In this document: positions 40,399 to 48,832 of the stretch, piece after piece | Position numbering within the stretch: position 1 is the stretch's first letter | Layout of the letters: every line of letters begins with the position of its first letter | From: Chloroflexota bacterium | GTDB taxonomy: Bacteria > Chloroflexota > FW602-bin22 > JACPRP01 | Assembly (NCBI GenBank): GCA_016210495.1 | Contig: JACQUC010000018.1 | Coordinates: 12,887-76,886, forward strand | Length of the DNA stretch: 64,000 bases | Reading direction: 5' to 3' | Position numbers and translations under genes: made by a program | The notes under the pieces: model-generated | What the model was told of the DNA's origin: nothing | What the model saw: only the letters and a program-made list of their open reading frames with translations | Databases searched by the model: none

Positions 40399-41174
40399 AG
40401 CAGCTCCCTCGCCAGTTGGCGATAGGCTTCAGCGCCCTGGCTCCCTTTGGCGTAGGTGAGTATGCTCTGGCCGGACGCGGGCGCCTCCTTCAGCCTGACC
40501 CAGTCTCTAATGACGCTGTCGAAGACGCGGATGTTGGCCGCGCCCAGTCGTTGGCGTGTCGCCTCCATCACTTCCCTCGCGTGCGCCGTGCGCATGTCGG
40601 CCATAGTCAGGAGCACTCCCTCTACGCGGAGGAAATTGTTGATGCGGCTCTGTACCTTACCGATGGTCTGGAGCACCAGATCCAGTCCCTTGGCCGCCAG
40701 GTAATCCACTTGCAAGGGCACGATAACGCTGTCGGCCGCGGCCAGGGCGTTCAGGGTCAAGATGCCCAGGCTGGGTGGAGTATCGATCAAGACGAAGTCG
40801 TAGCGGCTACGGACGGCCTCCAGGGCATCGTTCAGGATGTACACCGACGTGGATTCTCCGGAGAAGTCGAGATCACTCATGCTCAGTTGGATGTCGCTGG
40901 GCGCGAGATCGCCGGCTTGGGTTCTGACGATGATGTCCGCTATGCCGGGCCGTTCCTCGTGATGTAGAACGGCCGACAACACTGCAAAAAGGGTGTTCTC
41001 GGTCTGGAGTAAGTCCGGATTCACGCCGCAGCTCAGCGTGAGGCTACCTTGAGGGTCCGCGTCGACCATCAGCGCTTTGCACCCCTGCTCTGTAAGGGCT
41101 GCTGCCAGCGACAGCACGGTAGTGGTCTTACCCACCCCGCCTTTTTGGTTGGCGACTGCTATGACCTTGCTCAC
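40395..41174 (-). CDS. ParA-family ATPase, module 1
   Basis: A 259-residue Walker-type partition ATPase. Deviant Walker A 'KGGVGKTTTVLSLAAALTEQ', 'LMVDADPQGSLTLSCG', Walker B 'YDFVLIDTPPSLGILT'. No N-terminal HTH, so it is the short (type Ib/Soj/McdA) class. GTG 41174 follows AGGAGGGGCAG. It is transcribed away from the regulator and ParA 2, and lies one gene away from the gas-vesicle cluster. It could position a chromosomal site, a plasmid remnant or a protein organelle. Confidence 0.9.
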   Translation of the reverse strand: MSKVIAVANQKGGVGKTTTVLSLAAALTEQGCKALMVDADPQGSLTLSCGVNPDLLQTENTLFAVLSAVLHHEERPGIADIIVRTQAGDLAPSDIQLSMSDLDFSGESTSVYILNDALEAVRSRYDFVLIDTPPSLGILTLNALAAADSVIVPLQVDYLAAKGLDLVLQTIGKVQSRINNFLRVEGVLLTMADMRTAHAREVMEATRQRLGAANIRVFDSVIRDWVRLKEAPASGQSILTYAKGSQGAEAYRQLARELL

Positions 41175-41289
41175 CTGCCCCTCCTTGCCATCCGCTCGGG
41201 AAATCAAGATTCGTGACCAGGCCTCTGTGGTATTCTACTCGTGGCAGGCAAGGCCGTCAAGGAGTTGGCATCTCAGTTGGGCAAAGCCG

Positions 41290-41318
41290 TTGACAGCTAG
41301 GCGCTCTCGTGATATCGT
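41290..41318 (+). promoter_or_regulatory. Promoter of the NarL-type regulator gene
   Basis: TTGACA (41290-41295) and TATCGT (41313-41318) are 17 bp apart. The start codon of the regulator lies 36 bp downstream. Confidence 0.55.
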
Positions 41319-41354
41319 AGCTGCGGTGGATCGCCCGCGCTGAAAGGTGGAGTT

Positions 41355-42017
41355 ATGGAGCCGATCACCGTCCTGATTGCTGATGATCATACCGTGGCCC
41401 GCGAGGGATTGCGGGCGATGTTGGAAACCGACCAGCAGGTGCAGGTAGTGGGTGAGGCTGCCGACGGCCTGGATGCCATAAAGATGGCGACCAGACTCCA
41501 CCCGAAGGTGGTGTTGATGGACGTCCGGATGCCCCGTATGGACGGCCTGGAGGCAACGCGCAGGATCAAGGCGGAGTTACCTACCACGGCGGTGATTATG
41601 ATGACCAGCTACGACGACGATGCCCTTGTCGTGGACGCGGTGCAGGCGGGCGCGGCTGGCTACCTGTTGAAGGATGCCTCGCGAGACCTTCTCGCTCATA
41701 GTATCGGCGCCGTCGCCAGCGGCGGCATCCTGGTGAAGGCTTCGCTCCTCCGGAAGGCCATCAGCAGCCTGACGAGCTCGGCGCGTCCGTCCGAAAGCGT
41801 CTTGCAGGGACGGGCACAAGTGGACGATCTGACCGAGCGCGAGCGCGCGGTTCTGAAGCTGCTCGCCGAAGGACGCACCAACAAGGAGATCGCCGATTCC
41901 CTGGCGCTGGCCGAGGTGACGGTCAAGAAGCACGTTCAGAGCATCATCGCCAAGCTGCGGGCGTCGGATCGCACGCACGCGGCGATCACCGGGCTGCGGA
42001 TCGGCCTCATCAAGTGA
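41355..42017 (+). CDS. NarL/FixJ-family response regulator
   Basis: A 220-residue regulator. Receiver (1-125) with 'VLIADDHTVAREGLRAMLET', phospho-acceptor Asp in 'PKVVLMDVRMPRMDG', and conserved Lys in 'AGYLLKDAS'. The LuxR-type HTH (about 155-215) has 'LTERERAVLKLLAEGRTNKE' and 'VTVKKHVQSIIAKLRA'. The two NarX-type kinases at 38745 and 45046 are its natural partners. It could set expression of the nearby ParA modules or the gvp operon. Confidence 0.93.
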   Translation: MEPITVLIADDHTVAREGLRAMLETDQQVQVVGEAADGLDAIKMATRLHPKVVLMDVRMPRMDGLEATRRIKAELPTTAVIMMTSYDDDALVVDAVQAGAAGYLLKDASRDLLAHSIGAVASGGILVKASLLRKAISSLTSSARPSESVLQGRAQVDDLTERERAVLKLLAEGRTNKEIADSLALAEVTVKKHVQSIIAKLRASDRTHAAITGLRIGLIK

Positions 42018-42072
42018 AACGGGGCGATACCGGGCTAACTAGCTATCGGTCCTCGGTGTAAGACGAAATGGC

Positions 42073-42139
42073 GTAGGGGCGGACGTCCCTGTCCGCCCGG
42101 GGTGGGGCGAGGCGTCGCTGCCGTTTCGCACCGAGAACT
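42073..42139. repeat. GTAGGGGCGGACGTCC repeat, long form
   Basis: GTAGGGGCGGACGTCCCTGT, CCGCCCGGGGTGGGGC, and a right end TTTCGCACCGAGAAC. A nearly identical copy lies at 46581-46648, and more diverged ones at 59752-59813 and 60672-60729. It sits in the leader of ParA 2. Confidence 0.75.
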
Positions 42140-42157
42140 GGACGAGGGGTGGTGTGG

Positions 42158-42907
42158 ATGGGCCGAGTTATAGCCGTGGCCCTCAGCAAGGGCGGCACAG
42201 GGAAGACAACCACTGCCGTTAACCTGGCCCATTGCCTGGCTATGTCGGCGTCAAGCGTGTTGCTGGTGGACGCAGACACGCAGGGGCAGGCGGCGTTTTT
42301 GCTTGGCGTGAAGCCATCAGCCGGCCTGGCTGAGCTGGTGGTCGGCGAAGTGGAGGCCACGGACTGCCTGGTAAAGGCTCGAGAACATCTGTTCCTGCTC
42401 GCCGGCGGCAGGGCGCTCGCCGGCATCAAGCGCCTTATCGACCGTAAGGACTTCGGTGGTGAACGCACCATCGCCGAGGCCTTGTCTCCAATCGCATCCG
42501 CTTTTGAATACGTCATTGTAGACTGTGGGCCCGGGTGGGACGCGCTGAGCGTGAACGCGCTATTCGCCGCGGACGAGGTGCTTTCACCCGTGAGCTGCGA
42601 GGCGCTGACGCTGCAGGGCCTGGCCGAGTTCGCCAGGAGCCTGGCGGCGATCCAGCGCTACAAGCCGAGCCTCAGACTGCGGTACATCCTGCCAACCTTT
42701 GCCGACAACCGGGTGCGCAAGACACGGGAAATCATCGAGGTCTTCAGGGGACACTATCCGCAGCAACTGTGTTCGCCGATCCGCTACAGCGTGAAGCTAA
42801 GCCAGGCCGCCGGCCATGGACAGACCATCTTCGAGTTTGCTCCCGATTCGAGAGGGGCGGCAGACTACAGCGAGCTTTCGGAAAAGGTGCGGGATGGCGA
42901 AGCTTAG
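42158..42907 (+). CDS. ParA-family ATPase, module 2
   Basis: A 249-residue ParA-like ATPase: 'VALSKGGTGKTTTAVNLAHC', 'VLLVDADTQGQAAFLLG', 'YVIVDCGPGWDALSVNALF'. It is clearly diverged from module 1 (40395-41174), so this is not a recent duplication. ATG 42158 was chosen because the upstream GTG adds only three residues and lacks a better site. It overlaps by 14 nt the RHH protein gene that follows. Confidence 0.9.
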   Translation: MGRVIAVALSKGGTGKTTTAVNLAHCLAMSASSVLLVDADTQGQAAFLLGVKPSAGLAELVVGEVEATDCLVKAREHLFLLAGGRALAGIKRLIDRKDFGGERTIAEALSPIASAFEYVIVDCGPGWDALSVNALFAADEVLSPVSCEALTLQGLAEFARSLAAIQRYKPSLRLRYILPTFADNRVRKTREIIEVFRGHYPQQLCSPIRYSVKLSQAAGHGQTIFEFAPDSRGAADYSELSEKVRDGEA

Positions 42908-43112
42908 AGATGACGTCGACATCTACGCGGACATCATCGGTGCGGTGCCGACGGCCGAAGCCGAGCAGGGGAAGGACGCCGTCAGGAGAAACTACTACCT
43001 GACGCGGGCGCTGGTCCATCGCGTCAGGAGCTACGGCAGGCGACACGGCCTGAGCGCTTCCACTGTGGTCAAGCTGGCCCTGGAAGAGTTCCTCGAGAAG
43101 CGTAATGCGTGA
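42894..43112 (+). CDS. Ribbon-helix-helix protein paired with ParA 2
   Basis: A 72-residue protein: acidic N-terminus (MAKLRDDVDIYADIIG), then the RHH 'RRNYYLTRALVHRVRSYGRR', 'HGLSASTVVKLALEEFLEK'. Same layout as the partner of ParA 1. It presumably stimulates the ATPase and binds the DNA or cargo to be moved. Confidence 0.85.
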   Translation: MAKLRDDVDIYADIIGAVPTAEAEQGKDAVRRNYYLTRALVHRVRSYGRRHGLSASTVVKLALEEFLEKRNA

Positions 43113-43493
43113 CACTTCTGACACACTTACAACACACATCGGGCCTTCTGAGCGGCCCCGTGGAGGGGCAATGTGGCGCGAGCAAACCCCTATCCTCGAT
43201 ACTATCGGCCCAGGACACCGCCAATGGCGGGACGAAGGCCCTGGCGAACGGGTCCAGGCGGTTCGCGAACCGCCCCGTAGACATCGACTGAGCCGTGCCG
43301 TGCTCGTGCCTTGATGCGTCCTTGCCGATTTCTCACATCTTCGCACCAACGTTGCGGGCGAACGCCGTTCGCCCCTACGCTAACTACGTTCCCAGCCGCC
43401 TGCTTCAAATCGGCATCAACCTTGAGTAGATGCGCACAGGGCGGTTCGTGAATTGCCCCTACCAGGGTCGCCGGCCGTCGCACCCCGGACCAC
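43113..43493. repeat. Non-coding interval with clustered palindromes
   Basis: About 380 bp without a supported gene. It holds three related hairpins: GGCGGTTCGCGAACCGCC (43257-43274), GGGCGAACGCCGTTCGCCC (43357-43375) and GGGCGGTTCGTGAATTGCCC. The second, with its flanks (CAACGTTG...CCTACGCTAACTACG), matches 52650-52700. Confidence 0.6.
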
Positions 43494-43536
43494 TTGACTG
43501 CTGAGGCTAACTATTGTATACTGCAATCAGTGTATA
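43494..43536 (+). promoter_or_regulatory. Promoter and operator of the second MarR gene
   Basis: TTGACT (43494-43499) and TATACT (43517-43522) are 17 bp apart. TATAC-TGCAATCAGT-GTATA (43517-43536) is an inverted repeat over the -10 box, likely bound by the MarR protein. Confidence 0.65.
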
Positions 43537-43566
43537 GGCTCATTATCCTATCTTGGGTGGTTGCCT

Positions 43567-44040
43567 GTGGAGAGAGATGACGCCGGCGCTTTCGCCTTGA
43601 TGACGCTGGTCGACAGGCTGGCTAAGGCCTACGACCTGTGTGATTCTGTGTGCGCTGCGCAGCAGGATGTGACGGCGGCACAGGGTCGCACCCTGCTGGC
43701 GCTACCGCCGGATGTTCAGGTCCGGATGAACGAGTTGAGCGACACGCTGGGCCTGGCTACCAGCACGACGACGCGGATGGTGGATCAACTCGTCGGCAAG
43801 GGATTGGTGCTGCGGCTTCAGGACGAGCGCGATCGGCGCGTGGTAAGGGTTATCTTGACCGAACAGGGTCGGCAGGTGCGGCGGGCGCTGGAACAAGCAA
43901 GGCAGGACTTCTTCCAGTTGGTTCTGGACGAAATCAAAAGAACCGAGCGCTGGAGCATCCTCTACGCGCTGGAAAAAGTGGCCAGCTCGGTGGACAAGGC
44001 CCTGCGTGTGTTTGGCACTGCCGACGTCCTGCCGAGGTAA
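43567..44040 (+). CDS. MarR-family transcriptional regulator
   Basis: A 157-residue winged-helix protein: 'AAQGRTLLALPPDVQVRMNE', 'LSDTLGLATSTTTRMVDQLV', and the wing 'RLQDERDRRVVRVILTEQGR' with the conserved D-x-R. It has its own promoter and a palindromic operator and no adjacent target gene, so it is likely autoregulated with remote targets. GTG 43567 follows GGGTGG; a TTG at 43561 is the alternative start. Confidence 0.88.
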   Translation: MERDDAGAFALMTLVDRLAKAYDLCDSVCAAQQDVTAAQGRTLLALPPDVQVRMNELSDTLGLATSTTTRMVDQLVGKGLVLRLQDERDRRVVRVILTEQGRQVRRALEQARQDFFQLVLDEIKRTERWSILYALEKVASSVDKALRVFGTADVLPR

Positions 44041-44124
44041 CTGCCCGTGTAAGGCGCTTCGAATAAGCCGAAGCTGCCGCGATGGCAGTCACGAAGTTAT
44101 AGCCTCGTCGACTACTTGATCGAG

Positions 44125-44158
44125 TTGACAGCCAGTTTATTAGCTACTATAATAGCTA
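44125..44158 (+). promoter_or_regulatory. Consensus promoter of a Phd/PIN operon
   Basis: TTGACA (44125-44130) and TATAAT (44148-44153) are 17 bp apart, a perfect sigma-70-type promoter. Two TAGCTA palindromes flank the -10 box, a probable antitoxin operator. Confidence 0.75.
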
Positions 44159-44221
44159 TCAGATCGTGGATTGCCAACGGTCTCCTGCCCCGTACGATGC
44201 GTAATGGAGGTAGCACGAGAC

Positions 44222-44551
44222 ATGCCCAGAACAGTCTCCGCCAGCGAAGCAAAGAACAGGCTTGGCGCCATCATCGGCTGGGTTCTTGAAAACGATGACG
44301 AGGTCATTATCGAAAGCAGAGGAGAGCCCAAGGTAGTCCTGATGCCTTTTGCCGAGTATGTGCAAACAAAGGAGATCAAAGAAGAGGTGCGCAAACGCGA
44401 CGCGCTGGCGACACTTCGAGAGCTCCGAGAACGGGTTCGGTCTCGCAGCCAGGACCTTAGCCAAGAGGAAGCTGATGCGCTGGCCAACCGCTTTTCCCGC
44501 GAGATTGTCGAGGACCTGGTGAAAGAGGGCCAGATAGAGTTCGAGGAGTAG
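44222..44551 (+). CDS. Phd/YefM-family antitoxin
   Basis: A 109-residue antitoxin: 'VSASEAKNRLGAIIGWVLEN', 'DDEVIIESRGEPKVVLMPFA', and a long acidic C-terminal helix that should cap the toxin. It is followed after 18 bp by an intact PIN toxin. An alternative ATG six codons upstream lies closer to GGAGG. Confidence 0.9.
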   Translation: MPRTVSASEAKNRLGAIIGWVLENDDEVIIESRGEPKVVLMPFAEYVQTKEIKEEVRKRDALATLRELRERVRSRSQDLSQEEADALANRFSREIVEDLVKEGQIEFEE

Positions 44552-44569
44552 GTCGCACCGCCTTACACT

Positions 44570-44992
44570 ATGCGAGCGCTCTTCGACACCAACATCTTCA
44601 TCAGCTACCTCTTGTCCCCAGCCGCCGAGGGCACTGTCGCGGCCATAGTCGAGGCCGCGTTGACGCGGGCGTTTACCCTGATTCTTCCCCACGAGCTTGG
44701 GGAACGTTTGCCGGCCACAATTGCCGGCAAAGATTATCTTGCCCAGCGGATCAGTGCCCAGGATGCCCACAGATTATTGGAACTGTTGCTTGGAGTCGCC
44801 GAGATCATTCCTCCTATCGGAAGGCCCATCCCAAGGGTCTGCCGTCACGTTAAAGACGACTACCTTGTGGCGCACGCGCTTATTGGTAGGGCTAACTACT
44901 TGGTAACCGGCGACGACGACCTGCTGGTCTTAGGCGAGGTCGCGAGCGCCAGGATCGTGACCCCAAGCGCTTTCTTATTACAAATATTGTAG
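44570..44992 (+). CDS. PIN-family toxin (COG1569 type)
   Basis: A 140-residue PIN ribonuclease: 'MRALFDTNIFISYLL' (first Asp), 'LILPHELGERLPATI' (Glu), 'VKDDYLVAHALIGRANYLVT' (Asp-Asp) and 'GDDDLLVLGEV' (last Asp) complete the active site. It is the toxin of the preceding Phd-type antitoxin and is of the same type as the broken gene at 7648-8016. Confidence 0.9.
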   Translation: MRALFDTNIFISYLLSPAAEGTVAAIVEAALTRAFTLILPHELGERLPATIAGKDYLAQRISAQDAHRLLELLLGVAEIIPPIGRPIPRVCRHVKDDYLVAHALIGRANYLVTGDDDLLVLGEVASARIVTPSAFLLQIL

Positions 44993-45045
44993 TGACTAAC
45001 CATTTGCTGGATGGTGGGCATGCGCGGTGGGTACACAGCATAGGG

Positions 45046-46434
45046 CTAGTTGGCTGTGGCCTGTTGGGGCGAATTGGGGGGCGCGGGATCGCGCCGCTCC
45101 CGCGCGGAAAGTGGTACCTCGACGCGCACCCGCGTACCTGCGCGTGGGCTGCTGGTGAGACGGAATCGGCCTTGCAGCAGCTCGGCGCGCTTGCGCATAC
45201 TGAGGAGCCCGAGGCCGTTGCGCTGCATCTCGCCGTCCAGTGCGTGAGGATCGAAGCCGACGCCATCGTCCTGTACCTCGACGACGATTTGCTCCGGTTC
45301 CTGTGTGACGCGAACCACCACGCTTGCCGCGCGGGCGTGCTTGGTAACGTTGGTGAGCGCTTCGTGGACGATGCGGTAGAGGGCGGTCTCGACTGCCTTG
45401 GGGAAGCGGACAGGGTCGGCGTCGAACTGGACTTGCCAGCCCATCTGGGCCTTGAGGCCGTCCACCTCGTAGCGCAGCGTCGCCACGAGCCCCAGGGTAT
45501 CCAGTGCCGCCGGGCGCAGGCTCGCCAGTATCTCGCGCGCCTCGCGGATGGCGTGGCGCATCAGCATACCGGCTTTGCCCACGTTAGTACGCAAGCTATC
45601 GGGCAGCTCAGGCCAGCCATCCAGCGTCTGAAGATAATGGAAAGCCGCCGTTAGCGTCTGGGCCACCCCGTCGTGGATATCCAGGCAGATGCGCTCGCGC
45701 TCTTCCTCCTGGGCGTCGATGGTCGCTTTGAGCAGGAAGCTGACCTGCTTCTCCAGATCGTGCAGCTCCTGGCGAAGACGGGCGTCCTCGACCCCGATGG
45801 CCGCGCCGGCGGCAAAGACCTGGAGCGCGAGCAGGTCCTGCTCGGTGAGCGGGCAGGACCGGTCGGACGCGACGACGAACACGCCAACGCACCGCTCCTT
45901 CCCGCACATCGGCAGCAATACAACAGAGCGAATTCCGAGCTCCGCCTGGACCGCGTCCGCCAGCTCTGCCTGAACCTGTGGACGGAAGAGATCGTGGAAA
46001 CGGCTGGAGACGCGTGGTCTTCTTTCGAAGAAGACCCTGGCCACGAGGTTATCAATCGCCTCGATCCTGCACACTATTGCACACGTCGTCCCGTCCATCA
46101 CACTGGTAGGAGCGAGAGCAGGCCGATTGGTCTGCTGGTTGGCGAGGTCGTCGGCCGACAACATAGCATCCACGATGGCTTTGCACACCGCATCCAGCGT
46201 GTGTTGAGGGACGATCATGCGCCCGAACAGGGAGTCGTCCTGCGCGTCCAGGAGAAAAAAGCAGACGTGAAGGTGTCCCAGCCACTGGCAGCACGCATCT
46301 AGGACGGCGCTCAGCACGCCCTCGGGGCTCCGCGCGCTGGCAACATCCGACATGGACTGCTGCGTGGCGCAAACGAAGGCTTCGAGTTGCTCCGCGGTCG
46401 CACGATCAACGGATGGCACGCTCGAACTCGCCAC
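45046..46434 (-). CDS. NarX-type cytoplasmic sensor kinase (GAF-HisKA_3)
   Basis: A 462-residue kinase related to the one at 38745-40094. GAF domain (about 30-225), linker, HisKA_3 with 'AQEEERERICLDIHDGVAQT', and HATPase with 'VVEVQDDGVGFDPHALDGEM' and 'GLLSMRKRAELLQG'. I prefer GTG 46434, which follows GGGGAGG at proper distance. A longer frame begins at 46515. It probably shares the NarL-type regulator at 41355 with its relative. Confidence 0.88.
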   Translation of the reverse strand: MASSSVPSVDRATAEQLEAFVCATQQSMSDVASARSPEGVLSAVLDACCQWLGHLHVCFFLLDAQDDSLFGRMIVPQHTLDAVCKAIVDAMLSADDLANQQTNRPALAPTSVMDGTTCAIVCRIEAIDNLVARVFFERRPRVSSRFHDLFRPQVQAELADAVQAELGIRSVVLLPMCGKERCVGVFVVASDRSCPLTEQDLLALQVFAAGAAIGVEDARLRQELHDLEKQVSFLLKATIDAQEEERERICLDIHDGVAQTLTAAFHYLQTLDGWPELPDSLRTNVGKAGMLMRHAIREAREILASLRPAALDTLGLVATLRYEVDGLKAQMGWQVQFDADPVRFPKAVETALYRIVHEALTNVTKHARAASVVVRVTQEPEQIVVEVQDDGVGFDPHALDGEMQRNGLGLLSMRKRAELLQGRFRLTSSPRAGTRVRVEVPLSARERRDPAPPNSPQQATAN

Positions 46435-46580
46435 AGCAACCACCTCCCCTTCGCTGGACGTGGGATCCAGCACCCCACGCGTGCCCAATGAGCGGCGAAC
46501 GCCGCCCGCGGCCATTTATGGCTTGGTCCGGTCCTTTGGATAAGGACGGCCCACTAGTTTCTGGCGCAAGATGCCCCAAT

Positions 46581-46648
46581 GTAGGGGCGGACGTCCCTGT
46601 CCGCCCGGGGTGGTGCGGGGCATCACCGCCTTTTCGCACCAAGAACGA
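46581..46648. repeat. GTAGGGGCGGACGTCC repeat, long form
   Basis: Nearly identical to 42073-42139 over its whole length, including the right end TTTTCGCACCAAGAAC. It lies upstream of the kinase gene. No gene is seen between 46516 and 46762. Confidence 0.75.
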
Positions 46649-46762
46649 ACTAATATAACTATCACGCTCGAGCGAGGTTGGCGACTTGGCCAGACAGGAA
46701 GGGTGATGACGGCCATCGCCACGCCCGGTAATATAGCATATGCTCGGCTGGGTGTCAAGTGA

Positions 46763-47341
46763 TTATTTGCTTTTTGAGGGCAGGCTCTTGACGAGGATAT
46801 CGGGCGGCAGATGTTGGGCCACTCGGTGAGCCCGGCCGATGAAGAGTAGCCCCACGCCACCTGGGGGCAGCGTCGCGCCAATGCGTCTGGCGATGTAGGC
46901 GTCGCGCTCCGCGAGCAGCGCCGCCGCGCGCTGTTTGTAAGCGCGCTGCGCCCGGGCTCGCGCGGCCGCTTCCTTGGCCTTGAGCACCCCCTGGAGATGG
47001 CCGTACTCTTCCTTCAGAAGGGCGGGTGATTCGGAGCCGATAAGCTCGGCGCCCTGGCCGACGAGCCAGCGGAGTATCTCGTAGTTGGGGCTCTGCACCT
47101 CGGCCAGGATGCGCTGGACGACGTCGGGTCCGGCGTCGGGCAGACCGTCCTGATAGACCTTCACCCTGGGCCAGTCGAGGTCCAGCGCCCACACCCGCTG
47201 CCCTATCTGGTCCCAACGGCGCTCGGCAAGCCGATGGTAGTCCGCCCCGGCAGGCAGGTGTTGGCCAAGGCTGCCCATATCTTCTTGAGAATGGGCGATG
47301 GGTATGTAGATCAGGGCGCGCCGTGACTCGGTGTTCGACAA
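46763..47341 (-). CDS. Conserved hypothetical protein linked to UbiD
   Basis: A 192-residue protein I do not recognise by domain. The first half has 'ALIYIPIAHSQEDMGSLGQH', 'DYHRLAERRWDQIGQRVWAL' and 'VKVYQDGLPDAGPDVVQRIL', and the middle 'LVGQGAELIGSE'. Then comes an Arg/Ala-rich coiled coil and 'VGLLFIGRAHRVAQHLPPDI'. The last phrase and the 'GAELIGSESPALLKEEY' segment look like parts of an active site or fold core. It is 13 bp downstream of ubiD, so the two form an operon. Confidence 0.75.
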   Translation of the reverse strand: MSNTESRRALIYIPIAHSQEDMGSLGQHLPAGADYHRLAERRWDQIGQRVWALDLDWPRVKVYQDGLPDAGPDVVQRILAEVQSPNYEILRWLVGQGAELIGSESPALLKEEYGHLQGVLKAKEAAARARAQRAYKQRAAALLAERDAYIARRIGATLPPGGVGLLFIGRAHRVAQHLPPDILVKSLPSKSK

Positions 47342-47354
47342 AGGCTATCCTTAA

Positions 47355-48713
47355 TTACAGGTACCGGCGCAGCAGCTCCTTCGCCCTCTCCTCGTGCTCC
47401 TGCGGGGCGCGTATTTTGTCGAACTCGGGCGGGTTGCCAAATGGCTTGCAGGCGTCCATGCCCATGGCACCGCCGACGCGGCCCGGCCTGGCCGAAGGGT
47501 CGATGACGAGGGCGTCGGTGTTGGCGACGACGATGAGGTCTTCGTCGGGCTGGAAGCGCGTCGCCAGCGCCCACTCCACTTCGCGCGGATCGTTGATGTT
47601 CACGTCGTCGTCGACCACGATGGCCCGCTTGATGCGGGTGGTCATACCCAGCACCAGGGTTAGCACCCGCTTCGACTCCCCCTTGCTGCGGCGCTTGAGC
47701 GAGATGACGCAGGTACCGCCCACGGACCCCGGCAGGAAGTTGATGGCCTGGATGGACGGGACGAGCGCCTTCAGGTTCCGAAAGAGCATGTTTATGGTGC
47801 CGATGAAAAGGCTGTCGCCCTCTCTCGACCAGGGCTCGATGACGCGATAAATAGGATTGCGTCGATGTGTTACGGCGGTGACCTCGATGATGGGAGTGTC
47901 GTAGGTCAGGTAGTAGCCGGTGGACTCGCCGAAGGGGCCGTTCACCTCGCGCACGCCGGGCTGTATCCTGCCTTCGATGACGACTTCGGCCGTGGCAGGC
48001 ACGGCAAGGTCGACGGTCTGTGCCTTGACCAGCTCGACCGGAGCCCGGCGCAGTGCCCCGGCGATGTCGAACTTGTCGACCACGCTGGTCACCTGCACCA
48101 CCGACGAGAAGTCGACGACGGGATCGACGCCGACGGCGACGGCCATTTCCAGGGGCGCATTGGCGGCCTCGGCCTTGGCCAGGAAGGTCGCCAGCGGAGG
48201 GTTGGCCAGGAGGATGCCCAGGCGGTTCTTGCCCTTGACCTCCAGGCGATGGATGCCCATGCTCTGCGTCCCGGTCTCAGGGTCCTTGCCGATGCAGACG
48301 CCGGCGCTGATAAAAGGCCCGGAATCGCGCTCGCTGTAGGTCATAATCGGCAGCACGGCAAGGAGGTCGTCGTCGTCCTTGACGACGACCTCGCACGCAG
48401 GGCCATTGGCGACGAGCACGGGCTTGATGGGGTTCTCCAGGCGCTGGACGTAATCGGGGCCGATGTTGTCCTCGGTGGTGTCCAGGGCGATGGCCAGTCT
48501 CTTGCGCGTGCCCAGCACGTTGCCGACGACGCTGGTGGCAGGGTAGCCCTTAACGTGTTCGAAGATGACCACCGGCCCATCGTCGCGTGATGCCACCTCT
48601 TTGAGCACGGCCGAGATCTCGAACAGCGGGCTCAGCTCCTCTTTGACCGAGACGACTTCTCCCGGGATTTCCTGCAAGCGTGCCAGGAATTGCCGAAGGT
48701 CCTTGAACGCCAT
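47355..48713 (-). CDS. ubiD: UbiD-family decarboxylase
   Basis: A 452-residue prenylated-FMN-dependent decarboxylase. 'MGIHRLEVKGKNRLGILL' (residues about 150-165) and 'REVNGPFGESTGYY' (Glu near 262) are the cofactor and catalytic segments, and 'VGGAMGMDACKPFG' near the C-terminus is typical of bacterial UbiD. Members act on aromatic, heteroaromatic or unsaturated acids. Substrate unknown. No UbiX (flavin prenyltransferase) is in the window. Confidence 0.92.
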   Translation of the reverse strand: MAFKDLRQFLARLQEIPGEVVSVKEELSPLFEISAVLKEVASRDDGPVVIFEHVKGYPATSVVGNVLGTRKRLAIALDTTEDNIGPDYVQRLENPIKPVLVANGPACEVVVKDDDDLLAVLPIMTYSERDSGPFISAGVCIGKDPETGTQSMGIHRLEVKGKNRLGILLANPPLATFLAKAEAANAPLEMAVAVGVDPVVDFSSVVQVTSVVDKFDIAGALRRAPVELVKAQTVDLAVPATAEVVIEGRIQPGVREVNGPFGESTGYYLTYDTPIIEVTAVTHRRNPIYRVIEPWSREGDSLFIGTINMLFRNLKALVPSIQAINFLPGSVGGTCVISLKRRSKGESKRVLTLVLGMTTRIKRAIVVDDDVNINDPREVEWALATRFQPDEDLIVVANTDALVIDPSARPGRVGGAMGMDACKPFGNPPEFDKIRAPQEHEERAKELLRRYL

Positions 48714-48832
48714 GTCGTTCGCCTCCTTTGTCGTGTTTTCTTTGAGGTCAAAGCAGCCTATTGTGGCAATTCTAGCACAAATGCGGGCCTGGGGGAAGGT
48801 CGGGAAGCGGCTGGGTGCGGCACCTGGGCTTG

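Noticed and set aside
42158..43112. ParA/RHH pairs as proof of an integrated plasmid
   Set aside because: No replication initiator, relaxase, integrase or att-like duplication is seen nearby.
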